DNA from: Devosia sp. A8/3-2
GTDB taxonomy: Bacteria > Pseudomonadota > Alphaproteobacteria > Rhizobiales > Devosiaceae
DNA length: 64,000 nt
NCBI GenBank assembly: GCA_025452255.1
Contig: CP104974.1
Location: 3,326,156 to 3,390,155 of the forward strand
Direction of reading: 5' to 3'
Under the pieces are notes generated by a model. The model did no database searches. It worked only from the letters and a program-made list of their open reading frames with translations, and was not told where the DNA came from. A program made the position numbers and the translations under genes. Shown here in pieces: positions 34,486 to 44,326 of the stretch (position 1 is the stretch's first letter; the number at the start of each line of letters is the position of its first letter).

Positions 34486-34545
34486 CCATAATTTTTTTGA
34501 TATAAGCAAAGTTTTCTGTATGGTGAAAGCGAAATGTGAAGCCCT
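34486..34545. promoter_or_regulatory. Divergent promoter region with a spaced inverted repeat
   Basis: An AT-rich stretch between the XRE-cupin gene and the permease gene. CACCATA and TATGGTG are arranged as an inverted repeat about 30 bases apart around TTTTTTTGATATAAGC. It could be the XRE operator; the evidence is only positional. Confidence 0.35.
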
Positions 34546-34610
34546 TCACAGTCTGCAAGAGAATCCGCTTGCAGGCCTATTGTATTGTTTTTCTTGGGGG
34601 ATTTAGCCGC

Positions 34611-35692
34611 GTGAGCATGGAGCCGCAGATCGGGACAGCACCACCCTCCCCTAGCTCATCCATTGGTGCGGGCAAGCGCTGGGGGCGCAGGGCGCAGGCT
34701 GTGGTCAGCTTCGTGGTCACGATTTTCCTCACCTTTTTGGGGCTGCTGGCGATCACCTTCTTCATCGGCCGGGTGATCCCGATCGATCCGGTGCTGGCGG
34801 TGGTGGGCGACCGGGCGAGCAAGGCGGTGTATGAGGCGGCGCGGGTGTCCATGGGGCTGGACCAGCCGCTTTATGTGCAGTTCGTGCAATATGTGGGCAA
34901 TGTGCTGAGCGGCAATTTCGGCATGTCGGTTTCTGACCGGGCGGCCCGTGATTGCCGATATCAGCCGGTTTTTCCCCGCAACGCTGGAAATGGCGACGAT
35001 CGGCATTCTGATCGGGGTGGCGCTGGGCGTGCCGCTCGGGGTGATCGCGGCGAGCCGGCAGGGTAGTTGGCTCGACCAGATTATCCGCGTGGTGGGGCTG
35101 CTGGGCTATTCCGTGCCGGCCTTCTGGCTGGGGCTGGTGGGGCTGGCGTTGTTTTATGCGCGGCTGCGCTGGGTTGGCGGGCCGGGGCGGCTGGATATTT
35201 TCTACGACGGCTTGGTGCCACCGGTAACCGGGCTGTTACTGATCGATAGTCTGATCGCGGGCGATATCGATATTTTCTGGAATGCGATCAATCACTTGCT
35301 GCTGCCCGCTGCGGTGCTGGGGTTCTTTAGCTCGGCCTATATCGCGCGGATGACGCGCAGCTTCATGCTGGACCAGTTGAGCCGAGAATTCGTGACCACA
35401 GCGCGTCAAGGGCGTGCCGGAGCGCGTGGTGATCTGGCGGCATGCATTCAACCCGATACGGGTGCCGCTGATCACGGTGATTGCGCTGAGCTATGCGGCG
35501 CTGCTGGAGGGCTCGGTGATGATCGAGACGGTGTTCTCCCGGCCCGGCATCGGCAATTACCTGACCACGGCGCTGCTGAATGCCGACATGAACGCGGTGC
35601 TCGGCGCCACCTTGGTGATCGGGGCGGTGTTCATTTTCATCAACAAGGTCTCGGACGTCTTGTACCGGGTGCTGGATCCGAGGGCACGCTGA
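34611..35692 (+). CDS. ABC transporter permease (DppB/OppB type), second system
   Basis: About 360 residues. A 30-residue hydrophilic leader (MEPQIGTAPPSPSSSIGAGK) comes before the first membrane helix. The core reads GLDQPLYVQFVQYVGNVLSG and MIETVFSRPGIGNYLTTALL. Frames break at 34934 (TTCG read as TTCTG) and near 35405 (GC lost from GCGCGC). I chose the GTG at 34611 behind GGGGG; the ATG at 34617 is equally possible. The stop overlaps the next start. Confidence 0.87.
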
Positions 35693-36592
35693 TGACGACA
35701 CGTGACTGGCTGCTTGAAGACTCTCCCACCTCGCGCTGGCAGGCGAATGCCGGGCGGGCATATCGGGTGTTTACGGCACTGCTGCGCAATCCGCTGTCGG
35801 TGGTGGGCGGGGTAATCATTCTGGTGCTGGTGCTGACGGCGATATTTGCGCCGTGGCTGGCGCCATATTCGGCCACCGGGCAGGATTTGGCGAACTGGCT
35901 GGCGCCGCCATCAGGCGCGCATTGGATGGGCACGGATGAATTGGGCCGCGATATCTTTTCGCGGGTGATCTGGGGCAGCCAGATTACGCTGACCATTGTG
36001 GGGCTGGTGGCGCTGATTTCGGCGCCGCTGGGGCTGCTGGTTGGGGCGGTATCGGGCTATTTCGGGGGCTGGGCGGACCGCATTCTGATGGGGTTCACGG
36101 ATATCTTTTTGTCCATGCCCAAGCTGATCCCGGCGCTGGCCTTTGTGGCGGCGCTGGGGCCGGGCATCAACAATGCCATTATCGCCATCGCGATCACCTC
36201 ATGGCCGGCCTATGCGCGTATTGCGCGGGCGGAAACGCTGACCATTCGGCATTCCGAATTCATTGCCGCAGTGCAATTGCAGGGCGCATCGCCGCTGCGG
36301 GTGATCGTGCAGCATATTCTGCCGCTCTGTACCTCTTCGATGATCATTCGGGTGACGCTGGATATGGCCGGGGTGATCCTGACCGCGGCGGGCCCGGGCT
36401 TTATCGGGCTGAGCGCGCAGCCGCCATTGCCGGAATGGGGCGCGATGATTTCGCGCGGGCGCACGTTTATTCTGGATCAATGGTGGGTGGCGACCATGCC
36501 GGGGTTCGCGATCATCATTGTGAGCCCGGGGTTCTGTTTCTCGGGCGATGGCTTGCGCTGATGTGCTTGACCCCAAGAGTGAGGGCAAGTGA
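35692..36592 (+). CDS. ABC transporter permease (DppC/OppC type), second system
   Basis: About 299 residues, starting MTTRDWLLEDSPTSRWQAN. Family motifs include HWMGTDELGRDIFSRVIWG and the EAA loop HSEFIAAVQLQGASPLRVI. The last part is damaged: relatives read SLGFCFLGDGLRD, whereas here CTTGG and CCTGG sites give SPGFCFSGDGLR and an extra base near 36569 ends the frame early. The restored C-terminus is DVLDPKSEGK with a stop at 36590. Confidence 0.88.
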
Positions 36593-36631
36593 TGGTTTTT
36601 TCTGCATGACTTCACCACAACCACCGGGGCC

Positions 36632-36716
36632 TTCCTCGGGCTTGACCCGGGATCGCTCGTCGCGCGTGCCGGGCTGAAAATGGCCCTCGGGTCAAGCCCG
36701 AGGGAGATGCGGTGGT
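36632..36716. repeat. Dispersed repeat C, copy 1
   Basis: A long palindrome with CTCGGGCTTGACCCGGG at one end and CCCTCGGGTCAAGCCCGAGG at the other, then AGATGCGGTGG. The second copy is at 48556-48641. Confidence 0.75.
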
Positions 36717-36743
36717 TGTCGGAAGCGCTGGGGAGTTGGGCTT

Positions 36744-37577
36744 ATGAGCACGCTCCTGAAGGTTGAAAACCTGCGGGTCAGCTTCCCCACCCATCGGGGG
36801 CGGGTTGAGGTGGTCAAAGGCATTTCCTTCACGCTGGGGCGCGAGCGGCTGGGTATTGTGGGGGAGAGTGGATCGGGCAAGTCGATGACGGGCCGGGCGA
36901 TCCTCAAGCTGATCCGCAAGCCGGGGCTGGTGACGGCGGACAAGCTCGAATTCGAGGGCATCGACCTGACCGCACAGAGCGAGAAGCAGATGCGGTCGGT
37001 GCGTGGGGCGCGCATTTCCATGGTGATGCAGGACCCCAAATATTCGCTGAACCCGGTGATGACGGTGGGCGAGCAGATCGCCGAGGCGCTGGTGACGCAC
37101 CAGAAGCTGCCGCGGCGCGAAATCGAAGCGCGGATCATTGCCATGCTCGAGGCGGTGCGGATCAATGACCCGCAGCGGGTGGCCAAGCTTTATCCGCATG
37201 AGGTTTCGGGCGGCATGGGGCAGCGCGTCATGATTGCCATGATGCTGATCCCCGAGCCAGAACTGCTGATTGCGGACGAGCCGACCTCGGCGCTGGATGT
37301 GAGCGTGCAGGCGCAGGTGCTCGATATCATCGATGACCCGGTGACGCGCAAGGGCATGGGGCTGATCCTGATCAGCCATGACCTGAACTCGGTCAGCCGC
37401 TATTGCGACCGGATTCTGGTGATGAATTCGGGCGTGGTGGTGGAAGAATGCGCGGCGGGGGAGCTGGCCAATGCCAAGCATCCCTATACGCGGGGGCTGC
37501 TGGCGGCGATGCCGACCATCAATGAGAGCCGGGACGAATTGCCGGTGCTCGACCGGACACAATGGGCGGGCACATGA
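36744..37577 (+). CDS. ABC transporter ATP-binding protein (DppD type), second system
   Basis: A complete 277-residue ATPase. Walker A GESGSGKSMTGRA, Q loop MVMQDPKYSLNPVM, signature VSGGMGQRVMIAMM, Walker B LLIADEPTSALD, H loop LILISHDLNSV. It is shorter than usual (about 320), because it lacks the Cys-rich C-terminal extension. The stop overlaps the next start as ATGA. Confidence 0.93.
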   Translation: MSTLLKVENLRVSFPTHRGRVEVVKGISFTLGRERLGIVGESGSGKSMTGRAILKLIRKPGLVTADKLEFEGIDLTAQSEKQMRSVRGARISMVMQDPKYSLNPVMTVGEQIAEALVTHQKLPRREIEARIIAMLEAVRINDPQRVAKLYPHEVSGGMGQRVMIAMMLIPEPELLIADEPTSALDVSVQAQVLDIIDDPVTRKGMGLILISHDLNSVSRYCDRILVMNSGVVVEECAAGELANAKHPYTRGLLAAMPTINESRDELPVLDRTQWAGT

Positions 37578-38323
37578 ACGCGATAGACCTCAAAAACCTC
37601 GATATTTCCTATGGCGACACCAAGGTGGTGCATGGGGTGAACCTCGCCGTCGCGGAAGGCGAAAGCTTTGCACTGGTGGGCGAGAGCGGCTCGGGCAAAT
37701 CGACTATTTTGCGGGCCATTGCGGGGCTGGCGCCGGACTGGACGGGGGACATCTCCGTGCTGGGGCGGGCGCGCAGCCATGGGGTGGATCGCGCGGTGGC
37801 GCGGCAATGCCAGATGGTGTTTCAGGACCCCTATGGGTCGCTGCATCCGCGCAAGACCATTGACTCGGCGCTGAGCGAGCCGCTGGCCATTCATGGGCTG
37901 GGCAATCGCGATGAGCGGGTCGAGGCGATGTTGAAGGCGGTGGGGCTGGACCAGCGCTTCCGGTTTCGCTTTCCGCATCAGTTGTCGGGCGGGCAGCGGC
38001 AGCGTGTGGCGATTGCCCGGGCGCTGATGCTGGAGCCAAAGGTGCTGTTGCTGGACGAGCCGACTTCGGCGCTCGACGTGAGCGTGCAGGCGGAGATTTT
38101 GAATCTGCTCAAGCGGTTGCGGCGGGAACAGGGGCTGACCTATCTGCTGGTGACGCACAATCTGCCGGTAGTGAGCTTTCTATGTGATCGGCTGGCCGTG
38201 ATGCGGCATGGGCGGATCGTGGAAGTGGCCGGGGTGGACCAGCTCAAGCATGGGCAGCTGGTGGAGGCCTATTCCAAGGAATTGCTGGCGGCGACGGAGG
38301 GGGCGAACCGGGCTGCCGGGTAA
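37574..38323 (+). CDS. ABC transporter ATP-binding protein (DppF type), second system
   Basis: A complete 249-residue ATPase coupled to the preceding one. Walker A GESGSGKSTILRA, Q loop MVFQDPYGSLHPR, signature [14 protein letters not shown], Walker B VLLLDEPTSALD, H loop YLLVTHNLPVV. The invariant Arg after LSGGQ is encoded by CGG, showing that CGG is read as Arg here. It also lacks the C-terminal extension. Confidence 0.93.
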   Translation: MNAIDLKNLDISYGDTKVVHGVNLAVAEGESFALVGESGSGKSTILRAIAGLAPDWTGDISVLGRARSHGVDRAVARQCQMVFQDPYGSLHPRKTIDSALSEPLAIHGLGNRDERVEAMLKAVGLDQRFRFRFPHQLSGGQRQRVAIARALMLEPKVLLLDEPTSALDVSVQAEILNLLKRLRREQGLTYLLVTHNLPVVSFLCDRLAVMRHGRIVEVAGVDQLKHGQLVEAYSKELLAATEGANRAAG

Positions 38324-38329
38324 TACTCG

Positions 38330-38445
38330 ATCTGCACCCTCCCCTTGCGGGGAAGGTTGGGGAGGGGGCGGAAGCCCGATACATCGGGGCTCACGCACCC
38401 CTCCCAACCTCCCCTGTCGAGGGGGAGGTGCCGCTTTGTGGACGG
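38330..38445. repeat. Palindromic intergenic repeat, related to repeat D
   Basis: CCTCCCCTTGCGGGGAAGG on one side and CCTCCCCTGTCGAGGGGGAG on the other surround GGGGCTCACGCACCCCTC. It fills the gap before the GAF gene. Confidence 0.6.
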
Positions 38446-38491
38446 GGCGGCATCCAGTTTTCTCTGAATTTTCGATCCAAGGACCAAAAGA

Positions 38492-38985
38492 ATGACTGAC
38501 TATTTTGCAGCTGTGGCGCGGTTTGATGCCGAGATTGCCGAGGCGAAGGGCGCCGAGCAGGCGTTCAAGGCGCTGCAGACGCTGACGCAGGAGATCGTGG
38601 GGGCCAAGCTCTTCACCTTCATGAGCGTGGATATGGCAAACGAGCTGTCGCGCCGGCTTTATACCAGCGATGCGGCCAATTATCCGACCTCGGGCACCAA
38701 GCCGCTGCATTACGACCACTGGTTCGACACGGTGCATAAGGCGCGGAATATTTCATCGCCAATTCGATTGAGGCGATTGCCGAGGTGTTCCCGGATTATC
38801 CGCTGATCCAGTCGCTGGGATGTGAATCCGTGGTGAACATGCCGGTGATCTTGGGCGGGGAGCTAGTGGGCACGCTCAATATGCTGGATGTGGCGGGGTA
38901 TTATACGGCTGAGCGGGTGGAGTTGATCCGGCGGTATATCGCGGTGCCGGCGAAGCTGGCGGCTCTGGTGGCGGCTAAGGGGTAG
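38492..38985 (+). CDS. GAF-domain protein
   Basis: About 164 residues, a single GAF domain: ALQTLTQEIVGAKLFTFMSV at the start and QSLGCESVVNMPVILGGELV and LVGTLNMLDVAGYYTAERVE later. One base is lost near 38748. GAF domains bind small ligands; there is no output domain. The position at the end of the second Opp/Dpp-type operon, just before a strong terminator, suggests a ligand sensor or a small enzyme of that pathway. Confidence 0.82.
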
Positions 38986-39010
38986 GTTTCCCTTTCAGCG
39001 AAGTGTAGTG

Positions 39011-39045
39011 GCACCCTCGGAGGGAACTCCGGGGGTGTTTTTTTG
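39011..39045 (+). terminator. Rho-independent terminator
   Basis: CACCCTCGGAG pairs with CTCCGGGGGTG over a GGAA loop (one G-T pair), followed by TTTTTTT. It lies 26 bases after the GAF stop and closes the second importer operon. Confidence 0.92.
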
Positions 39046-39201
39046 TGCTGTGTGTCCGCCACGCCGTCATTGCCCGGCTTGTCCGGGCAATCCATGCTGC
39101 CGCGTGCGCGGAAAGATGGATCACCCGGACGAGCCGGGTGATGACGGTGGGGAGGGGTATGAGCGTCAAACATGCAGAGAAGCATGGGAGGACGCAGGCC
39201 C

Positions 39202-42200
39202 CTACCCGGCCGACGCCATGAGGCTGGCATTCCCGCCGGCGGCGGTGGTGTCGATGCAGATGTGGCGTTCGGAGTTGGAGGCGGGCGGTGTCCGAGGCGG
39301 AGGTTAGCAGCGGCAGGAGGGCGCCGTCGCGGGCGCTGAGGGCGATGCGGATGGCGCGCAGGTTTGGGTCGGTGCCGAAATAGGCGATGGCTTGGAAGGT
39401 TGCCGCGTGGGCCGGGGCGTCGAGGTCTAGGTCGGACGATAGGGCGATGCAGCCACTGGCTTCGGCCATCTGGCGCTGGGCGGCGTAGTCGGCTTCGGTA
39501 GGGCCGAGGCAGAGCAGCGTGCCGCGGGGGCCACGGTGAGCGTGTTGCTTTCGCCGGTTGGGCCGGGGAGTGGGAGTGCGGCGGTTTGCGGATGGGCGTA
39601 CCCCAGCGTGAAGCGCGGCAGATAGTGGGGGCCGCCGGCTTTGGGGCCGGTGCCGGAGAGGCCTTCGCCGCCAAAGGGCTGGGAGCCGACGACGGCGCCG
39701 ATCTGGTTGCGGTTGATATAGATATTGCCGGCATGCACTTGGGCCGAGACGGCGCGGACGCGTGAGGAAATGCGGGTGTGCATGCCGAAGGTGAGGCCAT
39801 AGCCGGAGCCATTGATGGCGGCGATGACGGCGTCGATCTCGTCGGCCTTGAAGGTCGCGACATGGAGGACCGGGCCGAAGATTTCTTCGGGAATGTCCGC
39901 GATGCCGGTGACGCGCAGGACGGTGGGGGAACGAAGGTGCCCTGCCCCGGCGCCTTCAAGCGATGAATCAACTTGCCGGCCTTGGTGAAGGCGGCGACAT
40001 GGTTTTCGATCTTTGTGCGGGCGGCTTCGTCGATGACGGGGCCGATATCGTTGGCGAGGTCCCGTGGATTGCCCGGGGTGAGTTCGTCCATGGCGCCGGT
40101 GAGCATTTCTGATCGTGCGGTCGGCGACATCTTCCCGGACGTAGAGGATGCGCAGGGCCGAGCAGCGCTGGCCGGCGGACTGGAAGGCGGAGGCGAGCAC
40201 GTCGCGCACGGCCTGCTCGGGGAGCGCGGTGGAATCCACGATCATGGCGTTGAGGCCGCCGGTTTCGGCGATCAACGGGGCGTCGGGCGCCAGATTTGCC
40301 GCCATGGCGCGGTCGATGCGGCGGGCGGTGGGGAGCGAGCCGGTGAAGGCGACGCCGGCAATGCGGGCGTCGGAGGTGAGCGCGGTGCCCACTTCGCCGG
40401 CGCCGGGGAGGAGCTGGATGGCGTCACGCGGAATGCCGGCCTCGTGCATCAGCTGGATGGCGCGGTGGGCGATGAGCGGGGTTTGCGGGGCGGGTTTGGC
40501 GAGGACGGGATTGCCCACGACCGGGGCCGCCGCGATCTGGCCGGTGAAGATGGCGAGCGGGAAATTCCACGGCGAGATGGCGGCAAAGGGGCCGCGCGGG
40601 GCGGCGAGCGGCTGGACCTCGGCTTGCTCGGCGTAATAGCGCAGGAAATCGACGGCTTCGCGGAGCTCGGCCACGGAATCGGCCCAGATTTGCCGGCCTC
40701 GCGGGCGAGGAGGGCGAAGAATTCGGCGGCGTTGGCCTCGTAGAGATCGGCGGCGGCGCGCAGGAGATTGGCGCGGGTGGTTGCCGGGGTTTTGGGCCAA
40801 GGGGAAGTGGTGGCGGCGGTGATGGCGGTGGTTACGTCGGCTGGGGTGGCGTTGGTGACGGTGCCGATTGTGTCGGTGGGGGTGGCGGGGTTGGTGAGGG
40901 CTGATGCATCGGAGTACCCCTTCCTAGCCTCCCCTGATAGGGGGAGGGACTGGCCGGTGGCTGGGGGGCGATGAGGGGCGTGGCGTGCCATTGGTGGGTT
41001 AGGAAGGCTTCGCGGGCGGCTTGCATCGCGGGGAAGGTGGCGGGGTCGGTCAGGTCGAGGCCCGCGGAGTTGCGGCGGGGGCGAAGATGGCCAGCGGGGC
41101 CGGGATGGCGGGGTTGGGGATGGTGTCGCCCGGGGCCGGGACCTTGCCGAGCGGGTCTTCGGCCACGGTGGATGCGGGGATGTCTTCGTCGGCGATTTGG
41201 TAGACGAAGGAGCCGTTGGCGCCGTTTTCGAGTAGGCGGCGGACGAGGTAGGCGAGCAAGTCTTTGTGGGCCCCGACGGGGGCGTAGATGCGGGTGCGGG
41301 TGCCAGCGGAGGTGCGCAGGACTTCGTGCAGGCGCTCGCCCATGCCGTGCAGGCGCTGGAATTCGTAGCTATCGGGGCCCCTGCCCGCCTCGGCGGCCAG
41401 ATGCAGCACGGCGGCGGCCGTGTGGGCATTGTGGCTGGCGAATTGGGGATAGATCGAGGCCTTGGTGAAGAGCTTTTTGGCGGCGGCGATGTAGCTGATA
41501 TCGGTCGAGGCCTTGCGGGTATAGACCGGGTAATCGGGCAGGCCCATGATCTGGGCGCGCTTGATTTCGGCATCCCAATAGGCGCCCTTGACCGGGCGCA
41601 CCATGATGCGGCGGCCGAGCGCCGTAGCGGTGGCGTCGAGCCAATCGATCAGTGGCAGGACGCGCTTGCCATAGGCCCGGACGACGACACCGAAGCCGTC
41701 CCAACCGGCCAGCTCGGGGGTGGCGAGGACTTCGGCGATGATGTCGAGGGAGAGATCGAGGCGGTCGGCCTCTTCGGCATCGATATTGAAGCCCATATTC
41801 GCGGCTTTGGCGGCGAGGGCCAATTGGCGAGTCGCTTCAACCAGTTCGGTCATGACGCGGGAGCGTTGCGCGAACTCGTAGCGGGGGTGGAGCGCGGAGA
41901 GCTTGACGGAAATGCCGGGATTATCGCGCACGGAGGCGGCGGTGCAATGGGGTGCCAGGGACAGAATCGCCGACATATAGGCGTCGAAATAGCGGACGGC
42001 ATCGGCACCGGTGCGGGCGGCTTCGCCCAGCATGTCATAGGAATAGCGGTAGCCGATGGATTCCGGCTTTTTGGCGTTGACGATGGCCTCGTCAATGGTG
42101 CGGCCGAAGACGAACTGGCTGCCGAGCAGGCGCATGGCCCGGCCGACAGCGGTGCGGATGACGGGCTCGCCCGAGCGGGCAATGGCGCGATGCAGGGCGT

Positions 42201-42621
42201 TTTTGGGGCCGATCTCGGGGTCGCCCAGCACGTCGGCGGTGAGGCTCAGCGCCCGGGAGGAGAAGTTGACGAGCTTATTGTCGGAGGCGCCGAAATGGGA
42301 CGACCAATTGGAGCCGCCAACCTTGTCGTGAATGAGGGCATCGATGGTTTCGGCATCGGGCACGCGCAGCAGGGCTTCGGCCAGCGACATGAGGGCGACG
42401 CCTTCGTCGGTAGCGAGGCCATATTCGGCGAGGAAGGATTCCATCAGGCCCGAGCGATTGCCCTTGCGGACGGTGGTGACCAGTGGCCTCGGCATGGGCG
42501 GAAATCTTTTGTCGCGCCGCTGTATCGAGGCCGGTATCGGCAATGAGCTGGTGGACTGTGGGGCCTCGGGGGCGAGGTTGCGGTCGCGGAGGGACTGGCG
42601 GGCGGCGGCGATGTCGGTCAT
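39202..42621 (-). CDS. putA: Bifunctional proline dehydrogenase/glutamate-semialdehyde dehydrogenase
   Basis: About 1,140 codons as printed. The N-terminal half is a proline dehydrogenase barrel (EEADRLDLSLDIIAEVL, PVKGAYWDAEIKRAQIMG, RLHGMGERLHEVL). The C-terminal half is an aldehyde dehydrogenase with the catalytic Cys in SAGQRCSALRILYV and Glu in IAETGGLNAMIVDS. There is no N-terminal DNA-binding domain, unlike in E. coli. Frames break at many places (about 39290, 39535, 39935, 40110, 40690, 40950, 41066, 42490, 42560). Between the domains an intergenic-type repeat (40905-40972) is inserted; with one C restored it reads through in frame. A conserved QAY motif is read as RAY. It is divergent from the Lrp-type regulator gene. 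Confidence 0.92.
40905..40972. repeat. Dispersed repeat B inside putA
   Basis: The same palindromic element seen in intergenic gaps (GCATCGGA, TACCCCTTCCTAGCCTCC, CTGATAGGGGGAGGGACTGG) lies between the two enzymatic domains of PutA. With one additional C in the 6-C run at 40963-40968, the minus strand reads PATGQSLPLSGEARKGYSDA in frame. Confidence 0.8.
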
Positions 42622-42745
42622 TTGGGCGCTCTTGGGCACTGAGAGAGCGGCACAATGACATGAGTTTGAAAGGCGTTTCGCCTGATTTTATGGCGGTGGT
42701 GGCGTGAAGGCGTTATTGATCGGCCACAGGACAGGATAAACGCCC

Positions 42746-43214
42746 ATGAAAACGGTTAGCTACGAGACTTTGGACCAGACGGATCGGAAGATACTGGACG
42801 AGTTGGGCCAAGGATGGGCGGATCAGCGTGGCGGAACTGAGCCGGCGGGTGAACTTGTCCAAGACGCCGTGCCGAGCGCGGATCGGGCGGCTGGAGAAGG
42901 CGGGGTATATTCTGGGGTATCGCGCGGTGATCGACCCCAAGCGGCTGGGGCTGCCGCATGTGGCCTTTGTCGAGGTGAAACTGTCAGACACGCGGGCGGC
43001 GGCGCTGGCGGCGTTCAACAAGGCGGTGCGGGCGATCAAGGAAGTGGAGCAATGCCACATGATCGCGTCGAGCTTTGACTATCTGCTCAAGGTGCGGACC
43101 AAGGATATTGCGGACTATCGCGAGGTGCTGGGGGAGAAGATTTCCGCCCTGCCGCATGTGGCGCATACATCAACGCATGTGTCGATGGAGGCGGTGAAGG
43201 GGGATGAAGAGTAA
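42746..43214 (+). CDS. Lrp/AsnC-family regulator, probable PutR
   Basis: About 156 residues. The helix-turn-helix reads AELSRRVNLSKTPCRARIGR and the effector domain AFVEVKLSDTRAAALAAF and CHMIASSFDYLLKVRTKDI. One extra G near 42812 breaks the frame. A gene of this type divergent from putA is the usual arrangement in alphaproteobacteria, where it activates putA in response to proline. I leave the symbol blank because orthology rests on position. Confidence 0.9.
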
Positions 43215-43260
43215 ACCCGTCGATGTGCAGCTCAGGCTGAGTTGAATCTCGACGGGTTTA
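43212..43260. terminator. Bidirectional terminator between lrp-type gene and cysA
   Basis: TAAACCCGTCGA and TCGACGGGTTTA form a perfect 12-bp outer stem with an inner stem in between. It overlaps the stop of the Lrp-type gene and lies six bases from the convergent cysA stop. Confidence 0.85.
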
Positions 43261-43265
43261 TGCCC

Positions 43266-44308
43266 TCAGGATGCCGGAAACAGTTTCCAGCGTTTGGGGC
43301 GGAAGGAGAGGCGGGTTTTTTCTGCCGGCAGGGTGAGTCGAAGGGGAGGTCGATTTCGACCTTGTGACCGTCGCCGCCCACTTCGAGTTCGACGTGGCGG
43401 GTGCCGCCGACGCGGCGGCTAGCGGTGACGACGCCGGCCATCGAGGCATCGGCTTCGATCAGATCGACATCGTGCGGGCGGAAATAGAGGCGCGCGGCGC
43501 CGGTAGGCGTGTTATGGGCGGGGATGCCGATGGCGCGGCCGCCGACCCAGACTTCGCCATTTTCGATGGTGACGGGCAATTCGCTGGAATCGCCGATGAA
43601 ACCGAAGACGAAGGGCGAGGTGGGGTGGTCGTATACCTCGTCGGGGGAGCCGACCTGTTCTGATCTTGCCCCGGCTCATGACGCAGAGGCGATCGGACAG
43701 CCTCGAGGGCTTCTTCCTGATCGTGGGTGACGAAAACCGTGGTGTGGCCGGTGCGGTCGTGGATTTCGCGCAACCATTTGCGCAGCTCACGGCGGACTTG
43801 GGCGTCGAGGGCGCCGAAGGGTTCGTCGAGCAGCAGCACGCCGGGTTCGATGGCGAGGGCGCGAGCGAGCGCGACGCAGCTGGCGCTGGCCGCCGGAAAG
43901 CTGGTTGGGATAGCGCTTTTCAAGGCCCGAAAGCTGGACCAGATCGAGCAATTCCATGGCGCGGCGGCGGATTTCGCCGGCCGGCGGGCGGCTGGAGCGC
44001 GGGCGGACCTTGAGACCGAAGGAGATGTTCTCAAGGATCGTCATGTGGCGGAACAGGGCATAGTGCTGGAACACGAAGCCGATATTGCGCTCCTGCACGG
44101 TCTTTTCCGAAGCGTCGGTATCGCCGAAGAAAATCTTGCCCCGGGTGGGCATTTCAAGGCCCGCAATGAGGCGCAACAGAGTGGTCTTGCCCGAGCCGGA
44201 AGGACCAAGCAGCGCAATCAGCTCGCCCGAGCGGATATCGAGCGAGACATCATGAAGTGCGGGGAACCGGTCGAATTCCTTGCGCACATTGGCTACGCGA
44301 ACTTCCAT
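43266..44308 (-). CDS. cysA: Sulfate/thiosulfate ABC transporter ATP-binding protein
   Basis: About 347 residues. Walker [14 protein letters not shown], the CysA-type segment [16 protein letters not shown], signature LSGGQRQ, Walker [14 protein letters not shown] and H loop [10 protein letters not shown]. The C-terminal TOBE region ends [11 protein letters not shown] after correction. Frames break near 43893, at 43661 (TTCG read as TTCTG) and near 43340. It is the last gene of the cysU-cysW-cysA cluster. Confidence 0.92.
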
Positions 44309-44326
44309 AGGCCCAGACTCTCCAAA

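Noticed and set aside
40905..40972. Insertion sequence inside putA
   Set aside because: The element is only about 68 bases, has no transposase and matches the small palindromic repeats in intergenic gaps.
41266..42546. A 426-codon plus-strand frame opposite putA
   Set aside because: Antisense shadow of the proline dehydrogenase domain, rich in the Gly, Asp and Ala typical of such frames.
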